64,000 bases of DNA from Lithospermum erythrorhizon. Its lineage: Eukaryota > Streptophyta > Magnoliopsida > Boraginales > Boraginaceae. Below are positions 12,080 to 24,560 of this stretch, in pieces; positions within the stretch are counted from its first letter, which is position 1, and every line of letters starts with the position of its first letter. Under the pieces are notes generated by a model, which saw only the letters and a list, made by a program, of their open reading frames with translations, was not told where the DNA came from and did not search any database. The stretch spans positions 1 through 64,000 of the forward strand of contig JADFUC010001123.1 of the NCBI GenBank assembly GCA_019722365.1. Reading direction: 5' to 3'. The translations under genes were made by a program, and so were the position numbers.

Positions 12080-13420
12080 TGAGGTAGGGCCTGACCACTC
12101 GCTTTCTTCTAATCGCGAATGCCATCGCCATCGCGCGTAAACTTCGGTTTACTCCCTCTTTCGCTTCCTCGATCGGGCCTGCGCTTACAAAATATTTCTT
12201 TGCATTTTCTCTATTTTATACGCGCCTTGCGGGTCTACCGCGCTTCATATAGGCCAATAAGGATCCATCACCTCCCGACCTCGAAGTTTACCCCGATATG
12301 TTTCAAGCTTCGCTCGTTGGTTCGCCGTCTTCCCTTTTTCGGCTTAAAGCATCCGCTTGACTACATTCTTTCCAGGATGATACTGTCGTCGGCATCGTAG
12401 TCACTCAAAAAACTACATCACGCGGTTGTCTCAAATTGATTCCCTCTGTGTGGTAATATACTGAAACTCTTGTGATACGTAAATACTCGGCATTTAACCC
12501 CATGCAAGTAGTGTCTCGACTTTTCAAGAGAAATAATTGCGTGACTCAATCATGGGTAGGATAATTCTCTCATGGGGGATTAACAGTGTCGAGAAGCATG
12601 TCACGTTACGCTTCCCATTTGCATCGTCATAGCTTCTTACGATGTGAAGCGTCGTTGTACATACCTGGTTCACGGCGGTGGTGGCCAGCCAGCTGGTGTT
12701 ATAGTCAATCTCCTCTTTAGCTCATTGAAGCAGGCATCGCGCTCTTGCGCCCCGCTGGAAATATGCTGCTTGTGACTTTAATTAAACCGAGCGGTGAGAA
12801 TGCGCACATGAATCTTCTATAATACCCGGCTAAACCCAAGAAACTACACTTTCGTTTCAAACATAAAACTCTCCCGATTCTCCGCATACAAGCTTTCTAA
12901 AGGTCGCTAACACCGCCCGTCATTGACCGGGGTACTTGACAAAATTCACACTTTGAAAACTTTGCGTACAACTTGTTTGCCCGTAAGATCTCAATACTTT
13001 CCTCGAATGATCGTCGTATTTCAATTTCGGCTCACAGGAATAGATTAAGATGTCATCAATAAATCTGACCCGCAGACTTATCCAATAACTCCCGAAAAAC
13101 TTGAGTTCGTCAGTCCGTAGAAATTTGTTAGGGCATTGGTCAAACCAAGCAGCGAACTCACTTAGTGTCCGTATCTTGTTCGAAGGCGTTTTGATATATC
13201 ATCTTCCACTAATCCTTAGCTAGAACGATATCACAGGCCATAATCAATTTTAGAAAAGACAGCTGCACCCTCGGTTGATCGAAGGTCATCGATCGCCAGC
13301 AGCGGCTACCGGTTTTTAATAGTCGCTTTGTTGACTACCCATTAATCAATGCAAAGCCTCATCGTTCCATCCTTCTTGGCAGCCAGGCAATCTTTGGAGC
13401 ACCCCAGGGGAGAATAGCAC
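12080..13420 (-). pseudogene. Ty3-gypsy reverse transcriptase/RNase H (degenerate)
   Basis: The RT catalytic motif FIDDILIYS is readable on the minus strand at about 13037-13063. Upstream in the same strand, 13420-13260, broken frames give SPWGAP, KKDGTMRLCID and a KATIKNR.PL piece, the conserved N-terminal RT block that normally precedes the YVDD-like motif by about 80-100 residues. The RNase H part should lie at 12.1-12.9 kb, where frames are too broken to name motifs. Order and strand agree with the integrase to the left, giving a normal gypsy order PR-RT-RH-IN. Confidence 0.8.
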
Positions 13421-13429
13421 AGCCTCATA

Positions 13430-15600
13430 AACCCGCTACTCCAATGACTCATGCAGTTGCTGTTGACTCCTTCCAGCTACGGGGTAAATTACATACGGTG
13501 CCATGATATCGGAGCCGTTCCGGTACCACTTGATCGAAAATTCAAATCTCTGCATTTGCAGAAGGTAGTCACAACAAATCTTCGGAAACACATCCTCGAA
13601 TTTATACTTGTAATCCGGACATTTTTCAAGCTTCTGGCTAGAAGTAACTTCTTCAAATCCGTTACGTAACCCAGTACTTGATACATCCACTTGTTTAATA
13701 ACTTACGAGGCTTCGCTTACGAATCAAACAAGATGGTAAGACTCTCTATCCCCGACAACTTCGTAATTCGAATTCTTCGAAAGGGCTGGCAGCACAATCT
13801 ACTACGGTGACAATTTACGGCATGGTGTTTCCCGACGATCCGTTCCCAAAATCAAGTCAAATCCACCAACTCGAAGGGTAATGGTCGCTTCTAATACGCT
13901 GAGTTATCGCTTTGTAAAGGACAAAGTTTCTATAAACCTCAATTACCTCAACCGACATCCCCTACCGGTGTCATTATTATTAAAGTACTCTCGAGTTCGT
14001 AACTTTCAGATAGCTTTTTATAAAGTTGAGAGATATAAAAGAGTCGTGGCTCGAGAATCAAACAATACTGGCGGCGTAAAGCCATATAAAGATAAGGTAC
14101 ATCACCATTCTTGGAGTATCTTAGTGCTTCTGTTACGTGGCTGCATTGGTTGCCCTCTTCCGATTACCAACTCCGCTCATCTTTGCTACTCCCCTACTTT
14201 GGTCTACATGGCTCACCGACACTTTGCACCATCATCCTCCAAACCATCCGCCTCATTGCCACTGAAATCCACCTCTCCCCCAAGCGTAGCCAGCCCAGGA
14301 AGTGGTGCTCTAGAGTACCCACATACGAGGACACACACATTAGAAAAATGCAGGCTGTGACATGGTAACACATTTACTCTCTGAGATGTGACAATTTCGC
14401 CTTGGCTGCGCCCCTTGGTAGTAACGAACATGCACATACGCGGAACACCAAAAATACCACCGTGAAAAGCACTCATTCTAGGAGGTGCTTGTGAAGCGAG
14501 AAAGCCCACGAAATCTGGAGTCGAGCAGAGGCCGATTATCTTGAAATGGCTACATCACGGGCGGTGCTTTAGCTGAAAAGTTCCTGCAAAAGGGAAATCA
14601 CATGCAGTGCGGCCATACCTAAGATCACATCGAGACCTCCTGCTTTTCACCTACCAGATTACGCTATGTCCTACTCCCGCTTACTGTGGCTGCGTTCCTC
14701 AAGCTGGTGGCGAGATTGTAAGTAAACAGGGCAGTCTCTCGCGAATCGTAGTCTCGACCCCCAGCGAAAACCAGCGATCTACCTTAGTTCGGTCAGATGC
14801 AGCTCCGGAATCAACCCGGCCTGAGTCATTGAAGCCTCTCTTCGTACCCATCAAATGTCCTGCTCACATTGCATACGGATGACTCCTATCATCGCATACA
14901 TGAGTCTCCAAAGCGAAATTTTGCACAAAGAGTTCCCGTGTCGAACCCGTGTGATCGGCGTCTGCTCCTATGACAGACTTGTGGACATAGTTCCTGACTC
15001 CCAGCTTCTTCCGACAACTAGTACACCGCCCGAACTTACCTTCCAACTCATCCCAAAACCCATGGTTCAAACTTATTCTCTAATGCCTCCAAGAATTCGA
15101 TCATGACCTCGATTATTGTATTTCTGAAAACTTCAGTGGTCCGCTTCTTGAGGCATCTAGCAATTTAGTGCGAATCTCCCTACCGGAGTGCAGCTGGAAT
15201 CGGAGTCCTAGGGCTGCGCCACTCCCACCGCCTCTCAAAATCCTCATACTCACAGCTCCTGCAGGAAATGCACATCCTCCACAGGGACCCGGTTAGTCTG
15301 CTTCGGCTCACCGCACGTCCACTTCCTACAGCTCACTGAGCTACGCCTCTAGCGCCACTGCTACAGGTCTACCACCGGGGCTCTCACTCGGCATCACCCA
15401 CACAGCTAGTCTCGGCTACTGCAAGAAGTACCTCACCCCTAGCGGGTCCGGTCGATCTGCGCGACTCAGAGCTCTCGGTGGCGTCACAGAATGGGTCTAC
15501 GAAAGAAGATGAAATAATGTAGACTAAAGGCTAAAATGCCACAAAATTTTTACGAACTTTTGCTACGTAGGCACACACGCCCACAGGCCAGTTAAAGCGA
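13430..15600 (-). pseudogene. Ty3-gypsy gag-protease and RT linker (degenerate)
   Basis: At 13660-13440 the minus strand reads FEDVFPK, then FSIKWYRNG, then IMAPYV. These are the motifs of the linker before RT (EF.DVFPEDLPGLPP, EF.I.L.PGTAPIS.APYR). At about 13870-13840 it reads FDLILGTD, matching the FDVILGMDWL motif at the protease end. Upstream, 15070-14930 has a Cys/His cluster (GRCTSCRKKLGVRNYVH) that may be a decayed zinc knuckle of gag. No 5' LTR follows; gypsy similarity stops by about 15615, where copia gag resumes. The element is therefore 5' truncated or its LTR was lost. Confidence 0.65.
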
Positions 15601-15614
15601 GAGCACAAACAAAG

Positions 15615-15705
15615 TCTTTAGATAATCTTTTTGACGTCGTTTCTCGAGGTCATAGAATTCATTGGATATCTCCCTTAAGTTTGATAATGAACTCAATGAT
15701 GGTTT
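15615..15705. repeat. Right copy of ~90 bp direct repeat
   Basis: Same sequence and orientation as 2170-2262, again inside copia gag. Together the two copies bracket the 13.35 kb gypsy cluster. Confidence 0.85.
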
Positions 15706-16160
15706 TTCTATTTCACTTAAATCACAAATTCTCAAATTTGGTGAGCGAAGTTGGAAGCGACACACCGCGAAACTTTGTGAGTTCCTTCAAATATACAAAG
15801 TTTCCCAAACTTAACTGGCGGCTGGCCTTGAGTTCGGATCGGTATATCGACATTTATGTTCACGCAATTACATGTGCATCAAGGCCACGCTGGGAAATTT
15901 TCCACTCCAGGCTTGATTCCATTCTGATCCATTTCAGTCGAGGCTTCACCAATCATGGTGCCCATCGGGTTAATGTGCGTGCGTGGAGGTCGACCCATTA
16001 CAAAACATATTTCCATGTTTTTAATATCCAAAACATAGATCTAGTAAGCAACCATCCTACTCTTCAATAAGCATAATTTGAACCATCGAGGAATAGGTGG
16101 GCGATTTATTGAACTTTTCTTTCATCACCAGCGCCTGATTACAAGGATCTCGCTCGTATG
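15615..16160 (-). pseudogene. Copia gag, N-terminal half (degenerate)
   Basis: Reading leftwards from about 16160, minus-strand frames give SSMVQIMLIEE, then KTWKYVL, TKFENL and TIIEFIIKLK. This is the order of a copia gag polyprotein start (DG..Y.YWK.RM, KTWK.VL, KFENLRM, E.I.EFI.RL). The nucleotide sequence aligns with the plus-strand copy at 62.99-63.44 kb (GAGATCC, GTTCAATA, CGATGGTTCAA and TATGCTTATTG words in order). The frame is broken in several places. The continuation is found 13.35 kb to the left. Confidence 0.75.
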
Positions 16161-16186
16161 TCGATGCTTTCATTTGTTGATACGAT

Positions 16187-16922
16187 TGAAAGTTCGTAAC
16201 ACAGTATGAAATAGATTTCTTTGGGCAATATTTATTAGACCAACTGTCAATAACACTCGGATTGACAGTACAAATCTGACATACAGTGAAACAGAAATAA
16301 ATAGTGCAAAAATTAAAAGACACAAAGATGGTAACCCGATTAGAGTTACTTGACCTATGCCTACAGATGCAGAGGCGGTTCGCCCGATGAAGGATTTTAC
16401 TATGATATTGAGATATTACAAACCAGGAGCTTATATTCCTCGAAGCCCTATTATCGAACTAGTAAGCAGTGCAGGGAACCACGACCCCACATCCTCCTTA
16501 TTCCCGGTATTCTGATGAAAAACTCTCGATTATTGTTATAACGTGGTGTAAAATGACGATAAATAAATTCGGAGTTAGAAGTTTGAGGGGTGTAGCTTAC
16601 GTTCATTTTCTAAAATATGATCTAGAATCTTTTTAAAATTTCGCTCTTAAAATGTAGAAATTATTATGTATGGAGTGGTGTATCGTTGAATCATAAAAAT
16701 TTGGAGACTTATATAGGAGTAGGCGCACCAACATATATGAAAATATCTTATAAACAATACTTTCCATATATGCAAATCTCAATCTTAAATGCTTTGGGGA
16801 ATCTCGAGTTATTACCATATAATCTTACGTACTTGACTAATGCTAAATGAAATTCAGAAAATATATATTAAAGAACTTACCAAAATCGTGGCCAATAATT
16901 TAGCCAACACAAAACACCAGCA
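16187..16922 (-). mobile_element. Copia 5' LTR (minus strand)
   Basis: On the minus strand this 736 bp segment starts TGCTGGTGTTTTG and ends GAACTTTCA. It is followed by a primer-binding-site-like ATCGTATCAA and then gag. It aligns along its length with the plus-strand LTR at 62236-62954: the GTGTCTTTTAATTT word, GTTATAACAAT, TTTGTAATATCT.ATATCAT and the shared end. The 88-codon open frame at 16057-16323 lies across the LTR/gag junction and is not a gene. The family has no other copy in the window. Confidence 0.8.
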
Positions 16923-17196
16923 GCAGAGCAAAAATTAATGCATTTGGGTTTTAGCGTAAACCGAACGAAACCGACTAAGCCAGGAGTATATATTTTTTTG
17001 TTTAAAATATTCGTTTAACTATTTTTAGTTTGAAATTATGTATTTGGTGAATGTTTGAAGTATGTGTTAAGTAATTAATGTTATTATGCATGTTATTAAT
17101 CATTTGGAGAGTTATCAGTATTGTCGTGTGTTTGAAGCTTGATCGGATTTAATGTCAGTAGTAAGCCGTCTGGCTCGGATGGTATGCATGGTTATA
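16923..17196. other. Short spacer between copia LTR and CACTA element
   Basis: AT-rich sequence with a run of ACCGAACGAAACCGAC at 16963-16978. Similar ACCGAACCGAACCG-type words occur at 24655-24720 on the other side of the CACTA block. No gene is seen. Confidence 0.5.
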
Positions 17197-18509
17197 CAGT
17201 ACTAGAAAAGGAGCATTTGTGACATAATTAAAAACCGCCACATAAATGTCACGCGAGGTGTGGCGATTACTACAACGTGTCGAACCGCGATAATAAAGAC
17301 CAGCAAAATTTTGGGAATTTAAAAATTACTTGTGATATAGTGATATTTGTATGTCGGTTTCGGCAAAAATACTATGATTTATTGTGGCGTAACGTTTCCC
17401 TCGAAAAAAATCTGCGCCCAAGAGCGTCACGATGTTTTTCGGGTATATTAACCACACATTAAGCGTTCACCGATGTTTTCGGGTGAACCAACGTACTAAA
17501 AACTTCCGCGAGTTTAGTAACAATATGACATAATTGTGAGGTTTTACTTATTATCATACAAATTAAATGTGACAAATGAATTCTTTTGTGTGTGGCGTAT
17601 TTGTAAGTAAATGAAATTAACATTATTTATTCTTAACTATGTATCATTAGTGTGTTATATATAAATTAACACTAATAACATAATTTTTCTAATTTATCAT
17701 ATTTAATATTAACTTGTTTTTTATTTTTCTAATGATATTTTTTCTAAAACTTGAAATGATAAACATTTATGTGACATTATATTTTACTTGAATAAAGATT
17801 TAAGATATTTAAGAAAATAATTTAATTTGTTGTGTCATTACTATGACGTTGTCTTAATAATTTATCATAAATTTCATATTAACATTTACTTAACCTATAT
17901 TCCTCATATCGATATTAACTAATTTGTCAATTTCTAATTAAATTTTTAAAACTTAGAAATTACATTTATGTGGCGTTATATTTGACTAGAATAAACATTT
18001 AAATTATTTAGGGAAATTACAATTCGATTGTTTGTACATTCTTATGGCGTTGTGTTAATAATTTAATCATAAATTTCATATCGAAGATTTATCACCAACT
18101 TAATATTCACCATACTCGATAGTAACTAATTTTTTTAATTTCCAATTATATTTTAATTAGAAATTTTATATCAACTTATTAGAAATTAAGCCCAATGTTC
18201 TCGTATGGCGGTTGTGTGGCGTTTGACATTTATTACTTGATATTAATTTCAGTTGAACATTAAATTCACTTTCTTACATGTAAGAAAAGCGGTAGTGTGA
18301 CGTTTGGCATTTATTATGACATTAATTGCTTAATAAAAATGGTCAAAATATATAGGTGAAATGATGACATTAATGCATTTAAAATTATATAGCGAACTGT
18401 GGCGTTTTTGAAAACATGTTGCGATATAAAATGGTAATAGACATTCACATTTTACATTACGAAAGTTTCACATTTTACATTAAAGTTTCAAAACCACTTT
18501 TCTTGTAGT
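17197..18509 (+). mobile_element. Non-autonomous CACTA-type element (1.3 kb)
   Basis: The left end CAGTACTAGAAAAGG resembles the CACTA-family terminus CACTACTAGAAAA. The right end TTTTCTTGTAGT is its imperfect inverted complement. The trinucleotide ATA lies immediately outside both ends (17194-17196 and 18510-18512), matching the 3-bp target duplication of CACTA elements, though ATA is common in AT-rich DNA. The interior has no coding capacity and is rich in GTGGCGTT and GTGACGTT-type subterminal words in both orientations, the expected binding motifs for En/Spm-like transposases. The short ORF at 17277-17462 is chance. Confidence 0.65.
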
Positions 18510-18512
18510 ATA

Positions 18513-19130
18513 AAGATATCGGGGTACCACGTAATGTTTAAGCTGTTGACTTACTTGAAATTCATTGCGTAGATATTGGATCCTTCAAATCCTTGATTAG
18601 TCAGATATATTTTGTCATATTATTTGTTAATTGGTTTAGTTTATTAATATATCTACTGCACCTAATAATATATATTTTAAATCGCGTTGTAAAATAGGAA
18701 ATACTTGAGAAGTTGCTCATAGATGAAACTAACTTTGAAGTGGGATTTGTAAGTTCAAACTCCATGATGGAAAAGAACTTATAATGTCAAGATTGAAAAT
18801 GGTAGCACTTATGATAGCTAGTCAACAATACTCAGAGTTAACCGGATGGTTGGCTTGATTTGTTCAAGCGATGTGTGTGAAGGTGAATTGTTTAATTTGA
18901 TATGTATCGGGAAGCTTGGTACGTTTTTGGATACTCCCCATTTTTTAAAGTTAGTATTTATGGTTTTAGATGGTATGTTTGAGAGGATAATAATAATGTT
19001 GTATCTTTTTAAATTAAATTACTTAATTTAATCTCGAATAATCTTTATTTTGTTTAATCTTGAATAACTAATATTTGTTTTGTTTAATGTTGTGTCTTTT
19101 TAAAACTGACTCTATAATATTTATCTTTAA
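18513..19130. other. AT-rich spacer
   Basis: No gene or recognised element. There is a short tandem echo near 19035-19090 (TGTTTAATCTTGAATAA and related words). Confidence 0.4.
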
Positions 19131-22100
19131 AAAAAATGGAAACTATGACATTAGTGTGACGTTTTATTTTTTAATATATTAATTAAATATTATATATAAT
19201 ATTTTGACTTATGGTGATAAATTGATAATCGTTTCAGATCAACAATGTGATGTTGGTGTGACGTTTCTTCTCAGAACGTCACAGATATGTCAAAGATTCC
19301 AGAACCTTTTATTATTCATTGACATAAAATTAAAAATTAAAACATTAAAAAATATAACATAATTTATTCAAATATTAAAGTCTCCTGATATGTTATTAGG
19401 TTCTAGGAAAGCTATCGAGACCATAAATGCAGACCAGAAAGGAGATAGTCATGCGGTCTCCACAAAATTCCTGATACATATCGAAATCCATGAACTCTCC
19501 AAATACCATGTTGTTTGCTTGCACAAGTTCAAGCCACCCCGAATCGGTAAAAGAATTTCGGTGTGCTTCGTTATTCATTGACCCACTTTCAATCTTCCAC
19601 GTCAAAAAGCTACATCTAGACTTTGAATTTGCAAATTACTTAGAGATTCAGAAACTTGACACATACATTCTGAGAAAAATCTTGGAGTATTTCTTGTTCA
19701 TCAATGACATATATACAAATTAAAGCTATAGATTGAGATTTAAACAACTATAAAAAAAATTAAACTAATTATAAAAATAAAAGTATATATTATAAATCGA
19801 GGTTCCAATAAACAACTAAGAAAACTCTCAAGCTTAAAGGGTTGAAGGTCATCACTTGGAGGCATTTTGGGAGTAATTTTGTGATTGTGAAAAAAATGGA
19901 TGATGAAATCTGGTTATGGAACATCTCAATTTATAATGCAAAACATGTCAACAAAACGTCACATACCCGCCCTACATTAACTAATTTAATAAATGCGATG
20001 TATTGCATCAGAATTTTTCATATTTAGTAATTTTGAATATTGTGTTTGAATACTTGAAGCATGTCGCGTGACATGTAATACATATAAATAGACTTTAAAA
20101 TATTTTTTGAAAATTAATTAAAGATAATCAACCAAATGTCACCGAGCGTCACACGTTAGGGATATTTAAAATAACGTATATGATACTCCATTTTAATTTA
20201 TTGAAGATGCGTAAGTATTTATCTAAAAAAATTGAATCATGACATTCTGTGATGTTTGAGATATATATCTCTTATACACATAACACACTTTAAAAAATTC
20301 ATATAAACTTGATTTTAAATGTTAGGAAAATAATTAAAGGCCATTCCAACATAATGTCTTAAAAATGTCTACGATAAGTATATTTAAATAACATATGTGA
20401 TACATTTATTAAAATATATTTATCAAAAAATATTTATCAAGAAAAAATATTTGGAAACTACGACATTAGTGTGACGTTAGCTAATACATATGCCTTAAAC
20501 ACGTCACACCCATTTTAAAAAATACATATAAATAGATTTTAAAATATTCTGAATAATGTTATTGTTCTTTATTTACTAAATAGGGTATCTATAAATCATA
20601 ATAATTAATTAACTAATTAATAGCTATTAAATACAAAAAAGAAACTTGAGGAATTATCATTGCAAAATAAATTTATTCAATAACATAATGAGTTCATGCA
20701 TTAACATAGAGTTAATGTATTACATTAGTAGGCAAAATGATACAAATAAGATTCTAAATACAACTAAAACAAGAATCTTGACTAATCTTTTCAAATTAGC
20801 AACTTCATTTTTTTTATTTTAATTTATATATTTTTTTTGAAGACAAGATAATTGTTTTTCTCTCAAATCCATTTCAAATGAGCATTTACGTATTCCTTGG
20901 CCATTATGAGGCTTTGATGGAGTAGTCTGGCCATTACGAGTGGATGTACCCTTTTGAGTTGTGAATATTAAATAATTAACATATATTACATGCATTTTTA
21001 ATTTTTTTAAGGCGTAACATTTGAAATAATAATAACGGTGATGCCTTGGAAGGAAGCAAGGCATATGGTTCGTCAAAAAGCGCATGTTGAAAGTTCAATA
21101 TGTGAGGCCTATTTACTCTGAGGAGGGTATAATAGATTTGTTTCATTGTGCTTGACGAAAGCATGCGGACCATACCTAGTAGATCACGATGATGGAGGAG
21201 GAGAGGTAGATGAGAAGGAAGATTGTCATTAATACTATCGCGAGGTCGACCTCTGACCAGCATGTTGAAAGAGAGATATTTGATGAATGATAAAGGAGAG
21301 TGGAAGCTACGCACATGTACATGTCTTGAGCAATGCGTCGGAGTGGCGCCCATACTTGAGTGTATCTACAATAATTTATTTGTTGGTAACTACTTTTATT
21401 TCATTAATGTATGATACTAATTTGCCGTAATTCAATAATTTTCTACAGGGAGTACCATGATGAGGAGACGGTTATCTGAAATGACTCTACGAATCGGTGG
21501 GGATCAAATGGTTAATGATAATTTTATACAACACTTCAAAATTATGTAAGTTACTAGTAATAACTAACATTTTTTAACTACTTAAATTTCATTTATTACA
21601 TTTCGATTGTGGTTAAATTATTATAAAGAAGCTAATTGATGCTGCGCATATACATTTTCTAGGTTCCACGTAATATAAAGCGAATGTCGACCAACGAATA
21701 TTTACACATGGCTCTTGCCCAGTCCAAGGGGAAATGAATAAGTATAAAGGGATACTACACAAAAAGCGGGATTACTACTTCCCGTTACGAAATGGTGCGA
21801 GGGACAATGTGGACAAACCAATAGTGGTATTTGTGTGAAAGGATCTTGTTATTCAGATGGTGAGCAGGTTGATTACTACGGAGTTCATCAAGAAGTGTGG
21901 GAGTTGAGATATAACAGTTTGAACGAGACAGTTGTCTTATTCAAGTATATCATTAGTTAAGAATACCAAAAGGTGAATCTTGAGTGCGCCCCTAAGGCAG
22001 GGGATCATGCAAATAAAAAGCAAGGGAAAAGGTTTACAAGACAATATTTTTATCTTTGCCTCATGAGGCTGCCAACAAGTTTTCTACATCGGCTATGTGT

Positions 22101-24560
22101 TGGATGACAAGAAACATCTTGAATGGGTGTTTGCATCAAAATATTTGTAGGGAGTCGAATTGAGGATTTGACCAATATTCAGAAGATGGCGATGTAGAGT
22201 TCTTTCGGGGAAGAAGAGCAACCGGTGTCGATACTAGTTCAACCCGGCAATAGAAGTAGCTAATGATAATATTCTTATGACAATGGGTTTATATGACCGA
22301 TGTGTGTGATGATGATGGCGAAGTCCACCGATTGTGTATTGTTACAAACAAATAAGGATATGAGGAAGAAAGTGATGGCGGCTTGACGATGATGAGAATG
22401 TCGAGGATTATTAGTTTCATTATTTAAATATAATAAATGTTATCATTAGTGCACGTTATCTAATAGTGTATGTACTCGTTTTATATATTTTCTAAACTGA
22501 GTTATTTAACATATGTATTATACAATTTAAGGTATATTGGTAATAGGAAGTTTCATATGTATTGCATGGGAGTTTCATTACATTTAGGATTTAGTTGCAA
22601 AATTCTTTGATTTATATCGTTTGTGAAAGCGTTATATTATTTAATAATATAAAGATATGGCATTTCTGTGACGTTATAATATTTTCATAAATATATTAAT
22701 TTGTGCATGATATTTCTGTGATGTTAAGGTATTTTCATAAAATATTTGAATTTACCTTATGGCATGTATGTGGCGTTGAAGGTATTTGTACACAAGATTT
22801 TCGAATAAGCGAGAAATATCTTTAGACTATAGGCGGGTATGTGGCTTAAATCATAGGCGAAATTCAAAATTAGAGAATTTCTCGATAGCCGCCCTGCTAT
22901 GCCACTATAAATATAACACAACAAAATCTTTTTTTCCTCTTGATTTCTTTAGGTAATTTTCTTTTTCTTTCTTTCTTATATGTAATTTAGTTTTTAATTT
23001 AATGTATTGATTTCATAGTTATTTATTGTAATGTTATATACTAACTTGTCTCTTTTTTTGTAGCAAATTCAATTTTAATTTGAGGTATATTATATTTTCT
23101 TAGATTTCTTCTTTTTATTATATATAGCAAATTTAATCATTTTATATATTAACTTGTTTATTGTTTGGATGTAGCAAATCAAAATATACTTTTATGAGAT
23201 ATTTTATAGTTTCAAAAATAAGAGTTGTTCATTTAAATTAATGTTCTTTATTATGAATATTTCATTTAAATGTTCTTTATTATGAATGTTCATGTTCAAT
23301 GTTTAAATAATTATTTATATTTTTTTTCATTTTGTTTGATTAATATATGTCTTATGTTTGAATATATCTGATATTTAAAATTAAATTCTATATATTTTTG
23401 GGAAAATTGATTTTTAATTTTTTTTTATTATATTACATCAAGTGACGTTTTTATGGCGTTTGTTTTTATTATATTTAATTAATTATTTATTAAATATTAT
23501 CTATGAGACATATTTGTGGCGAAATGATTTTTGGGGTTATGACATTCGTATGGCATTACGGTTATTATTATATTTAATAAATTAATTATTTAATATTAAC
23601 GGTGTGGCAAAAAACTTTTTTGGAGATATGACATTAAATGTAGGCGTTATGGTTATTATTATATTTAAATTAATTATTTAATATTAACGATTAATGACGT
23701 TAATTGGCGAAAACTTACTTTTGGAGATATGACATTTATATAGCGTTATGGTTATTATTATATTTAATAAATTAATTATTTGATATTAAAGGTGTAGCGT
23801 TATTTGTGGCAAAAGAACTTTTAGAGATATAGCGTTCTTATGGAGTTATTTTTATTATTATATAAAATATATTAATTATTTAATATTAACGGTATGGCGT
23901 TGGTGTGGCGAAACACTTTTTGGAGGTAAATTCTTATGGCATTATTATTATTATATTTAATAAATAAATTGTTTAATAATAACAATGTGAAAAAGGCATT
24001 GAGTGTGTGAAATTATTTTAAGCCAATGAGCATTAGTATGGCATTTTTGTTATTATTATATTTAATTAATTTTGTGTTTCATACTAATTAAGTGTGATGC
24101 ATTAATTAAGTGTGTTTAAATGTGTGACATCTTTGCGACATATTCGAAAATTCAATTATATAGTCACATTTTCTTAATTAAGTGTGTTTTTTTTTTTAGA
24201 GATTGGCGGCGTTTTGCCGTATGTTCAAAATTTAATTATATGAATATTAAGTGCATTTTCCTTAATTAAGTGTGTTTCATTAATTTTAACATGCATAGTG
24301 TGACGTTTCTATGTCGGTTTCTTAGGTCAAATTGCCACGTTTCTATGATGGTTTTAGCCGGGTTATTCCATTGGTGGTGACGTTTACAAATGTCACACAA
24401 TCATCATCTTTTACTTTTCATGACATGCGTGGCGTTTTGATTTGATCTGACGCTGATAGATGGCCGTTTTGATTCGCCACGAAGCGTCACATATTATCTA
24501 ATACGGCATTTATGTGACGTTTTTTGGCGTAGCATTAGCCAAAATACGCTTCGCCGGTGT
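19130..24560 (+). mobile_element. Decayed CACTA (En/Spm) element
   Basis: This region is defined by a transposase remnant in the middle (21.05-22.2 kb) flanked by many short TGTGACGTT/TGGCGTT words. A repeated unit GACATTAGTGTGACGTT occurs near 19150 and 20465, and a long series runs through 22.66-24.54 kb. Near 24.37-24.54 kb the words occur in both orientations, as in CACTA subterminal regions. Clear terminal CACTA ends were not found, so the limits are approximate. The relation to the smaller element at 17197-18509 is unknown; they may be relatives or parts of one rearranged element. Confidence 0.6.
21045..22200 (+). pseudogene. TNP2-type CACTA transposase remnant
   Basis: Broken plus-strand frames carry motifs from the C-terminal part of plant En/Spm transposases. 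HVESSICEAYLL at 21083-21118 and a DDGGGE-like stretch near 21190 fit the DUF4218 region. FTHGSCPVQ near 21700, SGICVKGSCYSDG near 21825-21865 and VDYYGVHQEVWEL followed by VVLFK (21868-21943) fit DUF4216. The piece FYIGYVLDDKKHLEWV near 22082-22130 fits the end of DUF4216 (QVFY..DP...W.V). Stops and indels between the motifs rule out a functional transposase as written. The N-terminal catalytic part was not found. Confidence 0.8.

Noticed and set aside
13881..14360. 159-codon plus-strand open frame
   Set aside because: Lies antisense to the gypsy gag-protease region; no domain of its own.
15681..16070. 129-codon plus-strand open frame
   Set aside because: It is the antisense shadow of the minus-strand copia gag, which has recognisable motifs in the other direction.
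16057..16323. 88-codon minus-strand frame with a Cys-rich start, considered as a small secreted protein
   Set aside because: It spans the 3' end of a copia LTR and the start of gag, as shown by alignment to 62829-63045.
20976..21353. 125-codon minus-strand open frame
   Set aside because: Antisense to the CACTA transposase remnant, which reads HVESSICEAYLL on the plus strand.
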